The notes beneath the pieces are model-generated. The model saw only the letters and a program-made list of their open reading frames with translations, made no database searches and was not told the DNA's origin. The translations under genes were made by a program, and so were the position numbers. From contig NW_005179017.1 in assembly GCF_000350225.1 (NCBI RefSeq), positions 1 to 64,000 of the forward strand: a stretch of 64,000 nucleotides of DNA. The letters are read 5' to 3'. The stretch comes from Chondrus crispus. Taxonomy: Eukaryota > Rhodophyta > Florideophyceae > Gigartinales > Gigartinaceae. Shown in pieces: positions 21,487 through 31,057 of the stretch. The stretch's first letter is position 1. Every line of letters begins with the position of its first letter.

Positions 21487-23034
21487 ATGAGTCGTTGGAC
21501 AATAAAAATCTCCCCGGAGAATGCTTGGATTGCGGATATCTGGGGTATGCCCAGACCGAATCCGCGCTCGCCACACGACAAGGCTATTTCCCGTCCGAAC
21601 CATATCAGAGATCGCCTATCGCGTATCTTCGACAAGATAAGTGGCGTCCGCCTTGACAGAGGAATGCAACGCCTTCGGGCATGCCGAGAAAGAGAAGCGC
21701 TGCCTCTACCGAATGATTTCGTCGAGGTTCTATGGATGTTGGAAGACGATGACGACGAAGCAACGTGGTGCAGCGCGCAAGTAACGGATATTGAGGATGC
21801 TCCCGCCACGGCCGCGAACGATAAGGTTCAGGTGTTGGCGACAGCTACTTTGGAATACGAGGAGAAGGCTGCATACGGTGATCATATTCATCAAGTGGAA
21901 TTCGTTGTTGGCCGTTTATTGAGACGCGCAGAGCGGGATGGAGACGAGAATAACAATCCGGTACTGACATGGCGGACGCCAGTTATTTCACAGGCTCATG
22001 ACGGGATGGATGAAGCGGATAGAGACTGGACTGGAGATGATATTGCAAAAAACAGTAAGAGGCGGAGATTTGTTGACCAGTACCGGATGAAAGAACTCGC
22101 GGATATCGTTGATCGACTGAGGAAAAGCCATGCACAAGTACTTGGCCAAGTAGACATGCTAAATCGGAAGGTCGAGCTAAACAGTTGTCGGATATCGGAG
22201 GGGCTGTCGTCGACAAGGGATGAGTCCGTGCTGAAGATAGTGAATTTTCTGCGCCACCGCCTGGAAGTCGCAGTGCAGAAGTCGCTGCGTAAGCCGTCAA
22301 GTCATATTGAACAAACGTCGGCCGACAAAATGAATATAGGGACCTTAGGGGGTATGACGCAGAGCTTCATTCGGGTCGTTGCGGATTGCGAGCTGGCAGA
22401 TTTTGAGTTGATAGCGAGGAATCTATACGGCTGCATGGTCGAGGATTCGACATTGCGTCTGGTGTTCTATCCTGAGTATGCAGAGACACAGGGCCCGGCC
22501 GGGACATCGCAGACATTCTACATACTGTTCAATCGCATGGCAGGGCTTTGTTCATTTCTGGGATTATACCATAAGGCGGACCGTCTCGCGATGTTGAAGA
22601 AGGAGGGCAGTGCGGGGGTCGGAATGTTGAGGTTGATGGGTACGTATGTATATTCGAGCGATGTCGGGGCCCCCGCTGCAGTTTTTGTAGGGCGCAGTTG
22701 CGGAAACACCTTCGAAAGGGATGTTGCTAACCCCGGGAGCGGAGAGCTTGTGTTGTTCAGGAACAACCGCATATGGGACTCGGAAAGCAAGACCTTCGAT
22801 GCAGGCCTGCGTTGTACTAGGCGGAGGCCGTCCATAGTGGAAGACCCAAATGTGTCAAGCGCAGTTCCTCTGCCCAGTCGGGCTTTTCATTTGGTGTGGC
22901 GGAGAGCGCAAGAGGTTTCCGGGCACTGGTCTAAGAGGGACAGGAAAAGGCATGTTCGTGTTCCAGGGCAGCTGGCAGTCGTGATGCCATATGTGATGTT
23001 TGTGGGGGACTCGCGGACGCGCGTCGAGAGCTGA
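21487..23034 (+). CDS. Orphan protein, 515 residues
   Basis: Not recognised. It starts at ATG 21487. Residues 30-90 are basic. A heptad-like helix (ELADIVDRLRKSHAQVLGQ) near residue 205 suggests oligomerisation, and the C-terminal 250 residues look globular. It shares its promoter region with the divergent minus-strand ORF. The three ORFs at 16.6-23.0 kb could be co-mobilised genes, but nothing in the sequence proves it. Confidence 0.55.
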   Translation: MSRWTIKISPENAWIADIWGMPRPNPRSPHDKAISRPNHIRDRLSRIFDKISGVRLDRGMQRLRACREREALPLPNDFVEVLWMLEDDDDEATWCSAQVTDIEDAPATAANDKVQVLATATLEYEEKAAYGDHIHQVEFVVGRLLRRAERDGDENNNPVLTWRTPVISQAHDGMDEADRDWTGDDIAKNSKRRRFVDQYRMKELADIVDRLRKSHAQVLGQVDMLNRKVELNSCRISEGLSSTRDESVLKIVNFLRHRLEVAVQKSLRKPSSHIEQTSADKMNIGTLGGMTQSFIRVVADCELADFELIARNLYGCMVEDSTLRLVFYPEYAETQGPAGTSQTFYILFNRMAGLCSFLGLYHKADRLAMLKKEGSAGVGMLRLMGTYVYSSDVGAPAAVFVGRSCGNTFERDVANPGSGELVLFRNNRIWDSESKTFDAGLRCTRRRPSIVEDPNVSSAVPLPSRAFHLVWRRAQEVSGHWSKRDRKRHVRVPGQLAVVMPYVMFVGDSRTRVES

Positions 23035-23565
23035 ACGAAGATGCGATGAACGAAATTGTCAGTCCGGTGCACCCGGGAACTGTTGGTCAACAGGATGTGC
23101 CGGGTTCACCCAACACCGCTGGCGGTAATGTATAGTAATGTAGTTTAAGGCTACTAATAAACGACGCTGCGATACATTTACACTGAAGCGATCTCGAGCA
23201 ATGAACTAAGCTCCTTCCCATTTTCCACACGTGGATGGCCACACTATGCAGCTTCAAAGTGTTGGTGCGCACCAGCACAATATAACAGATATCCGTCCTA
23301 TACTATATTTTACATTTAAAATGGCTCATCAAGCTAGACCAGCGGTATGTTTGATACGATCAGAAAAGTGTGCTGCGCGCGCGCCAAAAAATCTAAAACA
23401 AAATTCGAACCACTAAATCTACCGGGCCATTCTAAAAAATAATTTCAGATATTGAAAATATGACCTCGTAGTGCATCTTTGAAGCAAGTCCTTTCGGGCA
23501 AACGGCCCGCATCACTTCCACCATCGGGAAAAAATTCATTCAAGAGCTTACGAACTTCTCCCAGT

Positions 23566-24213
23566 ATGGCGCGCCAAACCCAACCTAATGTTCCCACAAA
23601 CCCTTTGCCTTCCCCATCACCTCCCCTATCGTTGCCATTTAGTCACTTCCAGGCAATTGACACCGAATCCACGGTTCATTTAGTAACTCAATTCCTCTTC
23701 CTAACCAAGACGACGTGTCTCTTATGCCACGCTTCTCCCCGCCGTTCCGGTACGGAACATCCTCAGAATGACTGTCCATTCATGGAAAGAAGCTGCTATG
23801 CCTGTTTCTCTACGACCCATTTCGTCCCGTCTTGCCCCGTCCCAAGAAAAGTCCCTCTCAAGTGCTATGATTGCCGCCTCTCGCACTGCCTTGGCCAACC
23901 ACTTCACCCCACATTCGGCCAATACGGTCGTTGCGATCTACGTCTTATGATATCACTGGCCTGGAACCTTTGGCGAATGAAGTCTTTCCAGCAACAGATC
24001 GCTGAAAACCTGTTCCCTTCCGAAATCCTTTGCCGCTTCAACTCCGTTCTCCGTGACCGCCCGGCCCGGGTCACTGAGAAGGACTTAGCCGTCATCTTCT
24101 CGGATGCATCCATAGAGTCCGCTGACGAGAATAACGACGATATGCCTCTGACAATATGGCTCCCACTGGCTTGGGCCATACATCAAGGTCTTCTCCAACT
24201 GGACTGCCAGTAG
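23566..24213 (+). CDS. Cys/His-rich zinc-binding protein
   Basis: Small protein of about 215 residues from ATG 23566. Between residues about 45 and 125 it has C-x2-C, then H and C, C-x2-C-x5-H-x4-C and C-x2-C-x4-C spacings (for example SCYACFSTTHFVPSC and KCYDCRLSHC). These look like two or three zinc knuckles. Fungal RecQ/C2H2 mobile genes are often accompanied by small Cys/His proteins of this kind (recollection, not checked), which could connect it to the gene at the left edge 19 kb away. The C-terminal 90 residues are acidic and unrecognised. Confidence 0.5.
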   Translation: MARQTQPNVPTNPLPSPSPPLSLPFSHFQAIDTESTVHLVTQFLFLTKTTCLLCHASPRRSGTEHPQNDCPFMERSCYACFSTTHFVPSCPVPRKVPLKCYDCRLSHCLGQPLHPTFGQYGRCDLRLMISLAWNLWRMKSFQQQIAENLFPSEILCRFNSVLRDRPARVTEKDLAVIFSDASIESADENNDDMPLTIWLPLAWAIHQGLLQLDCQ

Positions 24214-24569
24214 TTTTCGATATCCACATACTGCAGTATTAGGACCACATTTTCAATAATCTCTCAACGATAGAAAGCTTCAATCTTCTCGAAAACGGAA
24301 CCATTCACATGTCACAGCGATCCTCACATTTCCACGTGCCCGTGCGATCACTACCCGCCGTTTTTGTTGAATCATTCATTTATACATCTTCTACGTCGCG
24401 CCATATCCAACTGCTATGCTCACCAATTGTGCCGTTTTGCTGTTTCTCCACTACACAAACAACCCCACAAAATTTACACTTGTGCTTTCGTAACGGCCAT
24501 CTACTACAGAAGTAGCTGAAACAGAAAAGAAACATGCAAACGCACCGTTCAGGCCCCTTGCAGGACGCG

Positions 24570-25075
24570 TCTTGCGAGTAGCCCTCTCCAAAGTATCATT
24601 CTCCCACCCTTCTAAAACGCATCGTTCTCGCGCCCCTCCAGAACGCATCATGGGCGCACCCCTCTCGAACGTATCATTCTCGCACCCCTTCAGAACGCAT
24701 CGTGGGCGCACCCGTCCCGAACGTATCATTCTTGCACCCTTCCAAAATGCATTGTTCTCGCGCCCCTCTAGACCGCATCATGGGCGCACCCCTCCCGAAC
24801 GCATCAATCTCGCACCCCCTTAGAACGCGTCGTGGGCGCACCCCTCTCGAACGTATCATTCTGGCATCCCTCTAAACCGAATGATGACCGCACCCGTATA
24901 GAACACATCACGAGCGCACCCCTCTCCAACGTAGCATTCTGGCACCCCTTCCAACGCATCATTCTCGCACCCCCTCAGCTCGCATCCTAGACGCACCTCT
25001 CCAGAACGCATCGTGCGCCCATCCCTCCCCAACGAATCTCTGACACACCCGTCCAAAATGCATCGTTGAGGCAAC
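24570..25075. repeat. 26-bp minisatellite, about 19 units
   Basis: Successive 26-base units start AACGYATCRT or similar and continue into GGGCGCACCCCTCYCG or TCTCGCACCCCTYCAG. Two unit types alternate in the first half (TTCTCGC and GGGCGCA), so the higher-order period is 52. Units decay toward 25,000. Chance ORFs on both strands come from the repeat. Confidence 0.9.
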
Positions 25076-25129
25076 GATCATCGAAACCTGCATACGGCGC
25101 TTTTCAATTTCGCGCAGTAAATAACTTAG

Positions 25130-25710
25130 AAAGCTTTGATGTTCAGGACATAAATTACGCCGCCTTATTGTGTAACTCGTACATGCGCACTGCGACGCCG
25201 TCAGTGCAGTATAAGGCCCTGCCACTAAATCTGCCTGCTGTAATTGCCCCACCCAGCACGATACGTTTTGGGCATCTGACAATCTTGCCAGACGAGGGAC
25301 ACGGTACGTGATAAAATATGAAGTTAATAATATTGGTCATGCGCCTCTAATCGCACACGGCAAAAACTAAATTTTGCGCACTGACATTTTATTGGCTGTG
25401 CGCCGCCGTCGGCAAAATTTTAGTCAGAAATTCCCAACAGCAATGTTGCCAATACAGCGCGTATGGGGGTGCCGCCGTGTAAATCGGCCTAAAACGTATC
25501 GTCCCACCAGAAAACTGTCGCCGTTAAAACCGCCCGGCACGATACGTTTTGGGCCATATACCGTAGACAGTACCAAAATCGCACATACGTCGAATCAGGC
25601 CTGGACGATACGTTTTTTGTCATTACGTATCGATCCTGACATGTGCCAAAAACGTATCGTCCCGCGGGAACTGACGCCAGAACTAAACATAGGAAATATC
25701 CCCTAAAACC
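25130..25710. repeat. Interspersed repeat, modules A and B (plus orientation)
   Basis: Module A (about 25,140-25,325) and module B (about 25,360-25,700) recur inverted at 38.24-38.41 and 52.10-52.66 kb. The unit is studded with ACGATACGTTTT or its complement AAAACGTATCGT, at about 25,258, 25,490, 25,540, 25,600 and 25,650. There is no coding capacity. It is probably a non-autonomous transposable element. Confidence 0.85.
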
Positions 25711-25789
25711 CCTGAAATCCCGCTAATCTCCGTCTTCCTTTAAATCCCCTAAATCCCCTAATTGCCCTAGTCCCCTAATCCCCCTCTGT

Positions 25790-26960
25790 TCGGACATGGG
25801 AATAGATGGTCCCTACATCCTTATATCAATATGCGTAAACCTGTGATTCCGCCTAATCCCCCTAATTCCCTAAACGGACAGGGATAGTCGTAAGAGGGCG
25901 GGCGCGTTGGAGGAGGGGCAACAGGAGTACGGAAGGGGAGCGGTGTGGTTCCAGAGAACGTGCGGATGAGATTGTCTCATACAGTATGTGGTCATTCAGG
26001 GCGGGGGAAGGAGTGGAACGGACAGAGTAAGTGAGATCAGTAGTGAACCAATAGACGCGCGTTACGAGGAGCGCCAGCCAGTAGTTGCGCGTCGGGATTC
26101 AGGGGCGTGAATAGGGGAACCGCGAATGATATCGTGACAGCGACGAACGGGATCAATGACGCGACATGACAGCGAGGATGACGTCCATCCGGCCAACGGT
26201 TGCGGTCGGATGCATGTCAGCAATTTTCGACGTCCATCCGGTATGATAAAATAATCAGATTTGGCCCTGTGCGCATTGAAAATTTTCCAGATTTTTTTCT
26301 AGCCAATGCGCACTCCGTCAGACCGAAGTAAATTTGCGCTTAATTTCAGCCCACCTGAACGCGCGTCTGCTCGGACATGGGTATAGGAAATATCCCCTAA
26401 ATTCCTAATATATAATATATACGCCCTACTCCCCCTAATTCCCTAAACGGATAGGGATAGTCGTAAGAGGGCGGGCGCGTTGGGGGAGGGGCAACAGGAG
26501 TACGGAAGGGGAGCGGTGTGGTTCCAGAGAGCGCGCGGATGAGATTGTCTCATACAGTATGTGGTCATTTAGGGCGGGGGAAGGAGTGGAACGGACAGAG
26601 TAAGTGAGATCAGTAGTGAACCAATAGACGCGCGTTACAAGGAGCGCCAGCCAGTAGTTGCGCGTCGGGATTCAGGGGCGTGAATAGGGGAACCGCGAAT
26701 GATATCGTGACAGCGACGAACGGGATCAATGACGCGACATGACAGCGAGGATGACGTCCATCCGGCCAACGGCTGCCGTCGGATGCATGTCAGCAATTTT
26801 CGACGTCCATCCCGTATGATAAAATAATCAAATTTGGCCCTGTGCGTTTTGAAAATTTTCCAGATTTTTTTCTAGCCAATGCGCACTCCGTCAGACCGAA
26901 GTTAATTTTGCGCTTAATTTCACGCACCTGAACGTGCGTCTGCTCGGACATGGGTATAGC
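25790..26960. repeat. Interspersed repeat, module C, two direct copies
   Basis: Two copies of a ~550-base sequence with a 573-base offset (GGGATAGTCG at 25,881 and 26,454). They are nearly identical, from AATTCCCTAAACGG to TCTGCTCGGACATGGGTATA. A third copy lies inverted at 37,771-38,240. Non-coding. The two copies together follow modules A and B, so A-B-C may be one element with C duplicated. Confidence 0.9.
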
Positions 26961-27317
26961 GTACGTAGCTTTATGGCTAAAGTTTCCGGTAGATCCTATT
27001 TCTTTTCTCAAATTTCTCAAAGTGTTGGTTGATACTTACACTTGCAAGTTACAGTACCCCTGGCGTGGCATCCTGAGGAATACAATCCATCCTTGTTGGG
27101 CCCCAAAAAAACATCACAGCAAAGTTGAGCTTTAAAACATACTCGGTAAGATTCCCAACCATCAAGTTTTGGTTTGAGGTTGCCAGATCAATACGTTCAA
27201 AGTCACATCGCCCATGCATACGGTGATGTTGATGTTGACATCGCTGAGCGACTGTTCATGTGAATTCACATGACGAAAACTGGAAACTGGGGTGTGTGTG
27301 GGTGCGCCGAACCTACT

Positions 27318-27378
27318 GTACGAGTACGTGTAGATAAAGTACGTGTAGATACAGTACGTGTAGATACAGTACTGTACC
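27318..27378. repeat. Short tandem repeat, GTACGTGTAGATA units
   Basis: Three units of 18 bases, each close to GTACGTGTAGATACA followed by GTA, ending in TACAGTACTGTACC. It lies in the 27.0-27.7 kb intergenic stretch, where I see no gene. Confidence 0.8.
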
Positions 27379-27870
27379 GGGTAGAACACTGAAACTCGGG
27401 GTGATGTCACCACCTCCAGAGATCTGTCTGTTTCTTTTTCTTAATACGTCGTCAAACGGCAGGCCGCACGAACCTTTCTCATAAAATGACCATTTCTTCG
27501 ATCTACCCAAGTGTAATCCTTGAACTGACCGTGACCACCGTCGAAAATTGCGGGTCGCTACAATTACTCTACAGCAGCGACTTGCCGATTTCAAAATGCC
27601 AACAATATATCTTACCCTATCTTACTCTCAGACTTTGTCAGACTTTGTTGCTACATCACACCTCCGACTTCACTTCACCTTTTCCAAGTCTACCATTTTC
27701 TGGAACCTCCTTTCCCCCGTTCTCGAACTGCAAAAACACAATGGTACACGGATATACAGGTCGGATGACTCGCGCCCGAGCTCAAGTCTGTCAAAATCAG
27801 AGCACGAGGACAACCGCGATGAATGTAGACAACTCTACTGAAAGTCATACGACGAAGCAGGTTTTCAAAA

Positions 27871-29617
27871 ATGGACACAACGGAGCCAGAACTCGTTTAC
27901 GGAGTCGACAAATGCAAGCAAGTGGTGCAAAAAGTCCGGACAAGTGAGCAACCTGATGCCCATGGTTCTGACACCGAGCTGTCTAGTCATCCTTTTAACA
28001 GCAACAATACAGACGATGCGACAAATTCGGACACCGAGGTGACTGACCAGGCTTCCCGGGGCCGTTGTGGGAGTCAGTGGCCCACTTCGAAAGAAGATGA
28101 AGATGATACGACTTTGGGCGATGACGAGATTGGCCAAATCTCCTCCGAGGAAGATGGGGCGACGCCGGACGACGGCGCAGGAAGTTTGGATGATGACGAG
28201 ATTGGCCAGATCTCCAAGGAGAAAGGTGGAGCTTCACCTTTGCATGAGGATGGGGCGTCGTCAGACGACGACGCGGCAGGTTTGGACGATGAGTTCATGG
28301 AGAAAGGTGGAGCTTCAGCTTTGCATGAAGATGGGGCAACGTCAGACGACGACGCAGGAAGTTTGGACGATGACGAGATTGCCCAGATCTCCTTCAAGGA
28401 GAAATGTGAAGCTTCAACTGTGTCTGAAGATGGGGCGACGTCGGATGACGACGCGGGAGGTTTGGACGATGACGAGATTGGCCAGATCTCCTCCGAGGAG
28501 AAGGTGCTCCCAGGATCCATTCCGGGTGTTCTGGAATGGACGCCCAAGCGTCTGGATGAGCTGGATTGCAATGCAGCTGATATCAGAGTTCTGGTTGTGA
28601 CAAGTCGAGTGAAACTGAAGGGCAACTTGAATGCGACCGATGGCGTTGAGTTTCCACCCATGGCAAACGTGAGAATCGACTTAGGAGACGGGAAGGCAGG
28701 ATGGAAGGGGTGCATGCGGTTTTGGGAGAACATTCATTGTTTTGCAAAGAAGCTCCCTACCAACGGGCGAGCAAAGAATATCTTTGAAGCGATGTGGCGA
28801 TATCCCAGCTCGATTCTGGTCCACATCGGACTTCTACCGCTCCACGGGAAATATAAGAAGATTGGCACAAAACGAATCAGCTCACTATTCCCACAGACCA
28901 ACGCTTTCTCTCATTTCTCTTGCTTTTGTGAAAACCGTAGGTCCGCTAGCATGTGGTATGAGCCAAACGGATATACACGCATGCAGGAGGTCGTTGTTCA
29001 CATGACTGCCACGGCGGAGTACGTTTTACGGTGTGCTTACCAAGCTCGCGAGAAATCGGTAGGCGAAAAGGCGGCTAGCGACATCTTTTTGGATTTGCTG
29101 AGATCCAATATTGTGCAGGTCGGCGATGTGCCAGTTGCCAAGCTGGTAATGACAGGAGCACATGACATCCTCAGTGAAATGTCAGAAGATGATGGCATCT
29201 CTTGTTGGAAACAAGCCATTTGTGACGCACACGAGGCAGCTATCATTGGAAGTGGAGTAGCAGGACGAAGGCTCGGGACTAGAAAACGTGGAGATGCTCC
29301 ACGACAGAAGGTCCATCTGCATTAGTTGGGCAGAATTGTTCCAGAGATTATGGACGCTCTTATAGTGAAGTTGACTGATTCTGTAGGCAAAGTGATTTGT
29401 GCTGCAACGCCAGATGATGAGCTAGATGGCGACGAATTTGAGTTGCGAATGACCCAACTTCTCAGAAAAGTGGACGACCTCTGTGCTCAATTGGGTGTCA
29501 CTTGTTTTAAGGAAGTCTTCAGCCATTACGAGTCAGAGGTGAGCTCTCAATTGTATGTGTATACACATACAATTGAGAGCTCACCTCAACTGAACTTGTA
29601 TACAAGTTCAGCACCAT
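27871..29617 (+). CDS. Orphan protein with acidic repeats (in-frame TAG at 29323)
   Basis: Not recognised. From ATG 27871 the first 80 residues are polar. Residues 85-215 are Asp/Glu-rich tandem repeats of the pattern EDGA-T/S-S/P-DDDA-GxLDDDEIGQIS. The remaining ~270 residues look globular. The frame meets TAG at 29323-29325 but continues with coding-like sequence (DALIVKLTD, DDLCAQLG) to a TGA at 29617. A second possible start lies at 27741 in another frame and would join if one A of the A5 run near 27866 were removed. Two perfect palindromes sit at the 3' end. Confidence 0.5.
28140..28510. repeat. Coding tandem repeat, four acidic units
   Basis: Units beginning GARGATGGGGC at about 28,150, 28,240, 28,327 and 28,426, spaced 87-99 bases, in frame with the protein. 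Each encodes a run of Asp and Glu followed by GxLDDDEIGQIS or a shortened form. Confidence 0.85.
29536..29609. repeat. Two adjacent perfect palindromes (52 bp and 20 bp)
   Basis: 29536-29587 is a perfect inverted repeat without spacer: GAGGTGAGCTCTCAATTG leads to the centre GTGTATACAC at 29557-29566, and the rest is its exact complement. Two bases later 29590-29609 is a second perfect palindrome, TGAACTTGTATACAAGTTCA. In RNA each would fold into a long hairpin. They may act in 3'-end formation or be remnants of inverted duplication. Confidence 0.95.
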
Positions 29618-30259
29618 GAGAATACGAACAATATTCAAGTGAACGTCAGGTTCTGGTGGTTTCGTTTCCACAATGCTGTTGTGGTTGGGATAGTTGATGG
29701 TTTCGATGAGCCCAGCCCCGCGCGGCGCAAAAAGGATCAAACAGTACTGAGCTCTCAGAGGCGGAAAACGGATTAAGAGTGTGATGAAGAAGTCTCGTGC
29801 CGTCCTCCGCCGGGCGATGCGGCGGCGGACGACTTTTATTCCATTCGGGGGCCACTAGCCTACGCTATTTAGCGTGGGCTTTTGTGTGCCATCACAAAGA
29901 GCGCACGAATGGTATAAAAAATAAAACAAAAAGGCCAATAAGATCATGCGTCCAACGTTAATAATAATACTATACTGTAATCGTCATTGGCATTACTGTT
30001 GATGTTGATGTCAAATGCAACATCAACAGCACATCTACCCGACCAAGGGTACAAGTAGTCTCCGTCTGCGGTCTGCTCGATGACTCGCTGCCCTGTACAT
30101 GTGCCCAAGGGTACTGGAGGAACAGAACAAAGAGACCCAATCAACCAACAAGTAAAAAGACCAAAGCCTGTTCGTCGACATCGATCCCATTCGACCGCGT
30201 TGTTACGCTTCCCTTTCATCGCGTTGTATATCGGGAAAGAGCTCTCATACAGACGAACT

Positions 30260-31057
30260 ATGGTTGATATCTTGGACGAAAGAGAAGTGTGGCGGAAAGA
30301 TGGTGATGGTGATGGTGTCATGGAGTTTTCGCATTTGGCTGTCGTATACAGAGATGGAGATGGATTGTTCACAGCGCATGTTGACAAGCCGGTTTACTCT
30401 GGTGAAAGGCTCGATCTCAGTAGAGTGGAAGGCTTGAGGATTCCCATTGATGATATGTATCCTAAACACGAGAAGGGGTTGACTATGGCAGAATGCGTTT
30501 CATCCAAGAAGTGCTATAGAAAGAAACCTTTGCTTGCGCACTACGAAACTGAAATGAAGAATGGGCTTTCTCAACTGATGCTGCACGAAGCGCATGTCGG
30601 TGAGCTTCTGAGGCGTTCCCCGTATCCCAATGTCGCGAAATATTTGGGATGTGAAGTTGAGAGTGGTCGCATAGTGGCACTTTGTTGGCAGCAATACGAG
30701 TCTACGCTAGCGGACCGGCTGCTATGCCCAGTCGAGGAACAGGTCGCGCTGCAATGGCTTGAAGAAGTACAGAGAGGATTGCTGCACATGAACTCTCTTG
30801 GGTACTGTCACAACGACATTAATCCCAGCAACATCATGATAAATGAAGACAATGTGGCAGTTATCATTGACTTTGACTCGTGTTGTCGTGAAGGAGAGCC
30901 TTTCGGGTACAAGTCTGGAACACAAGGATGGTCAGATGATTCTGCGCAGCTGTCGCAAACCGCCAATGACATGTATAGTTTTAAACTGGTGAAGGATTTC
31001 GTTTTGAAAACCCTCAGCGGTCGACGGACCCAGGATGTCTTAGAGCAGCACGATTAA
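30260..31057 (+). CDS. Divergent protein-kinase-like protein
   Basis: 265 residues from ATG 30260; the ORF extends upstream to 30080 with only a weak start. The C-terminal half has kinase-fold landmarks. HND in YCHNDINPSNIMI (about 30,808) replaces HRD, keeps the catalytic-loop Asp and is followed by the Asn. DFD in VIIDFDSC (about 30,870) replaces DFG. GTQGWSDD resembles the activation-segment end GT-x-W-x-APE. No clear glycine-rich loop is visible, though LHEAHVGELLRR could be the C-helix with its Glu. Such HND/DFD kinases form lineage-specific expansions in fungi (family knowledge). Activity is uncertain; it could be a pseudokinase. Confidence 0.6.
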   Translation: MVDILDEREVWRKDGDGDGVMEFSHLAVVYRDGDGLFTAHVDKPVYSGERLDLSRVEGLRIPIDDMYPKHEKGLTMAECVSSKKCYRKKPLLAHYETEMKNGLSQLMLHEAHVGELLRRSPYPNVAKYLGCEVESGRIVALCWQQYESTLADRLLCPVEEQVALQWLEEVQRGLLHMNSLGYCHNDINPSNIMINEDNVAVIIDFDSCCREGEPFGYKSGTQGWSDDSAQLSQTANDMYSFKLVKDFVLKTLSGRRTQDVLEQHD

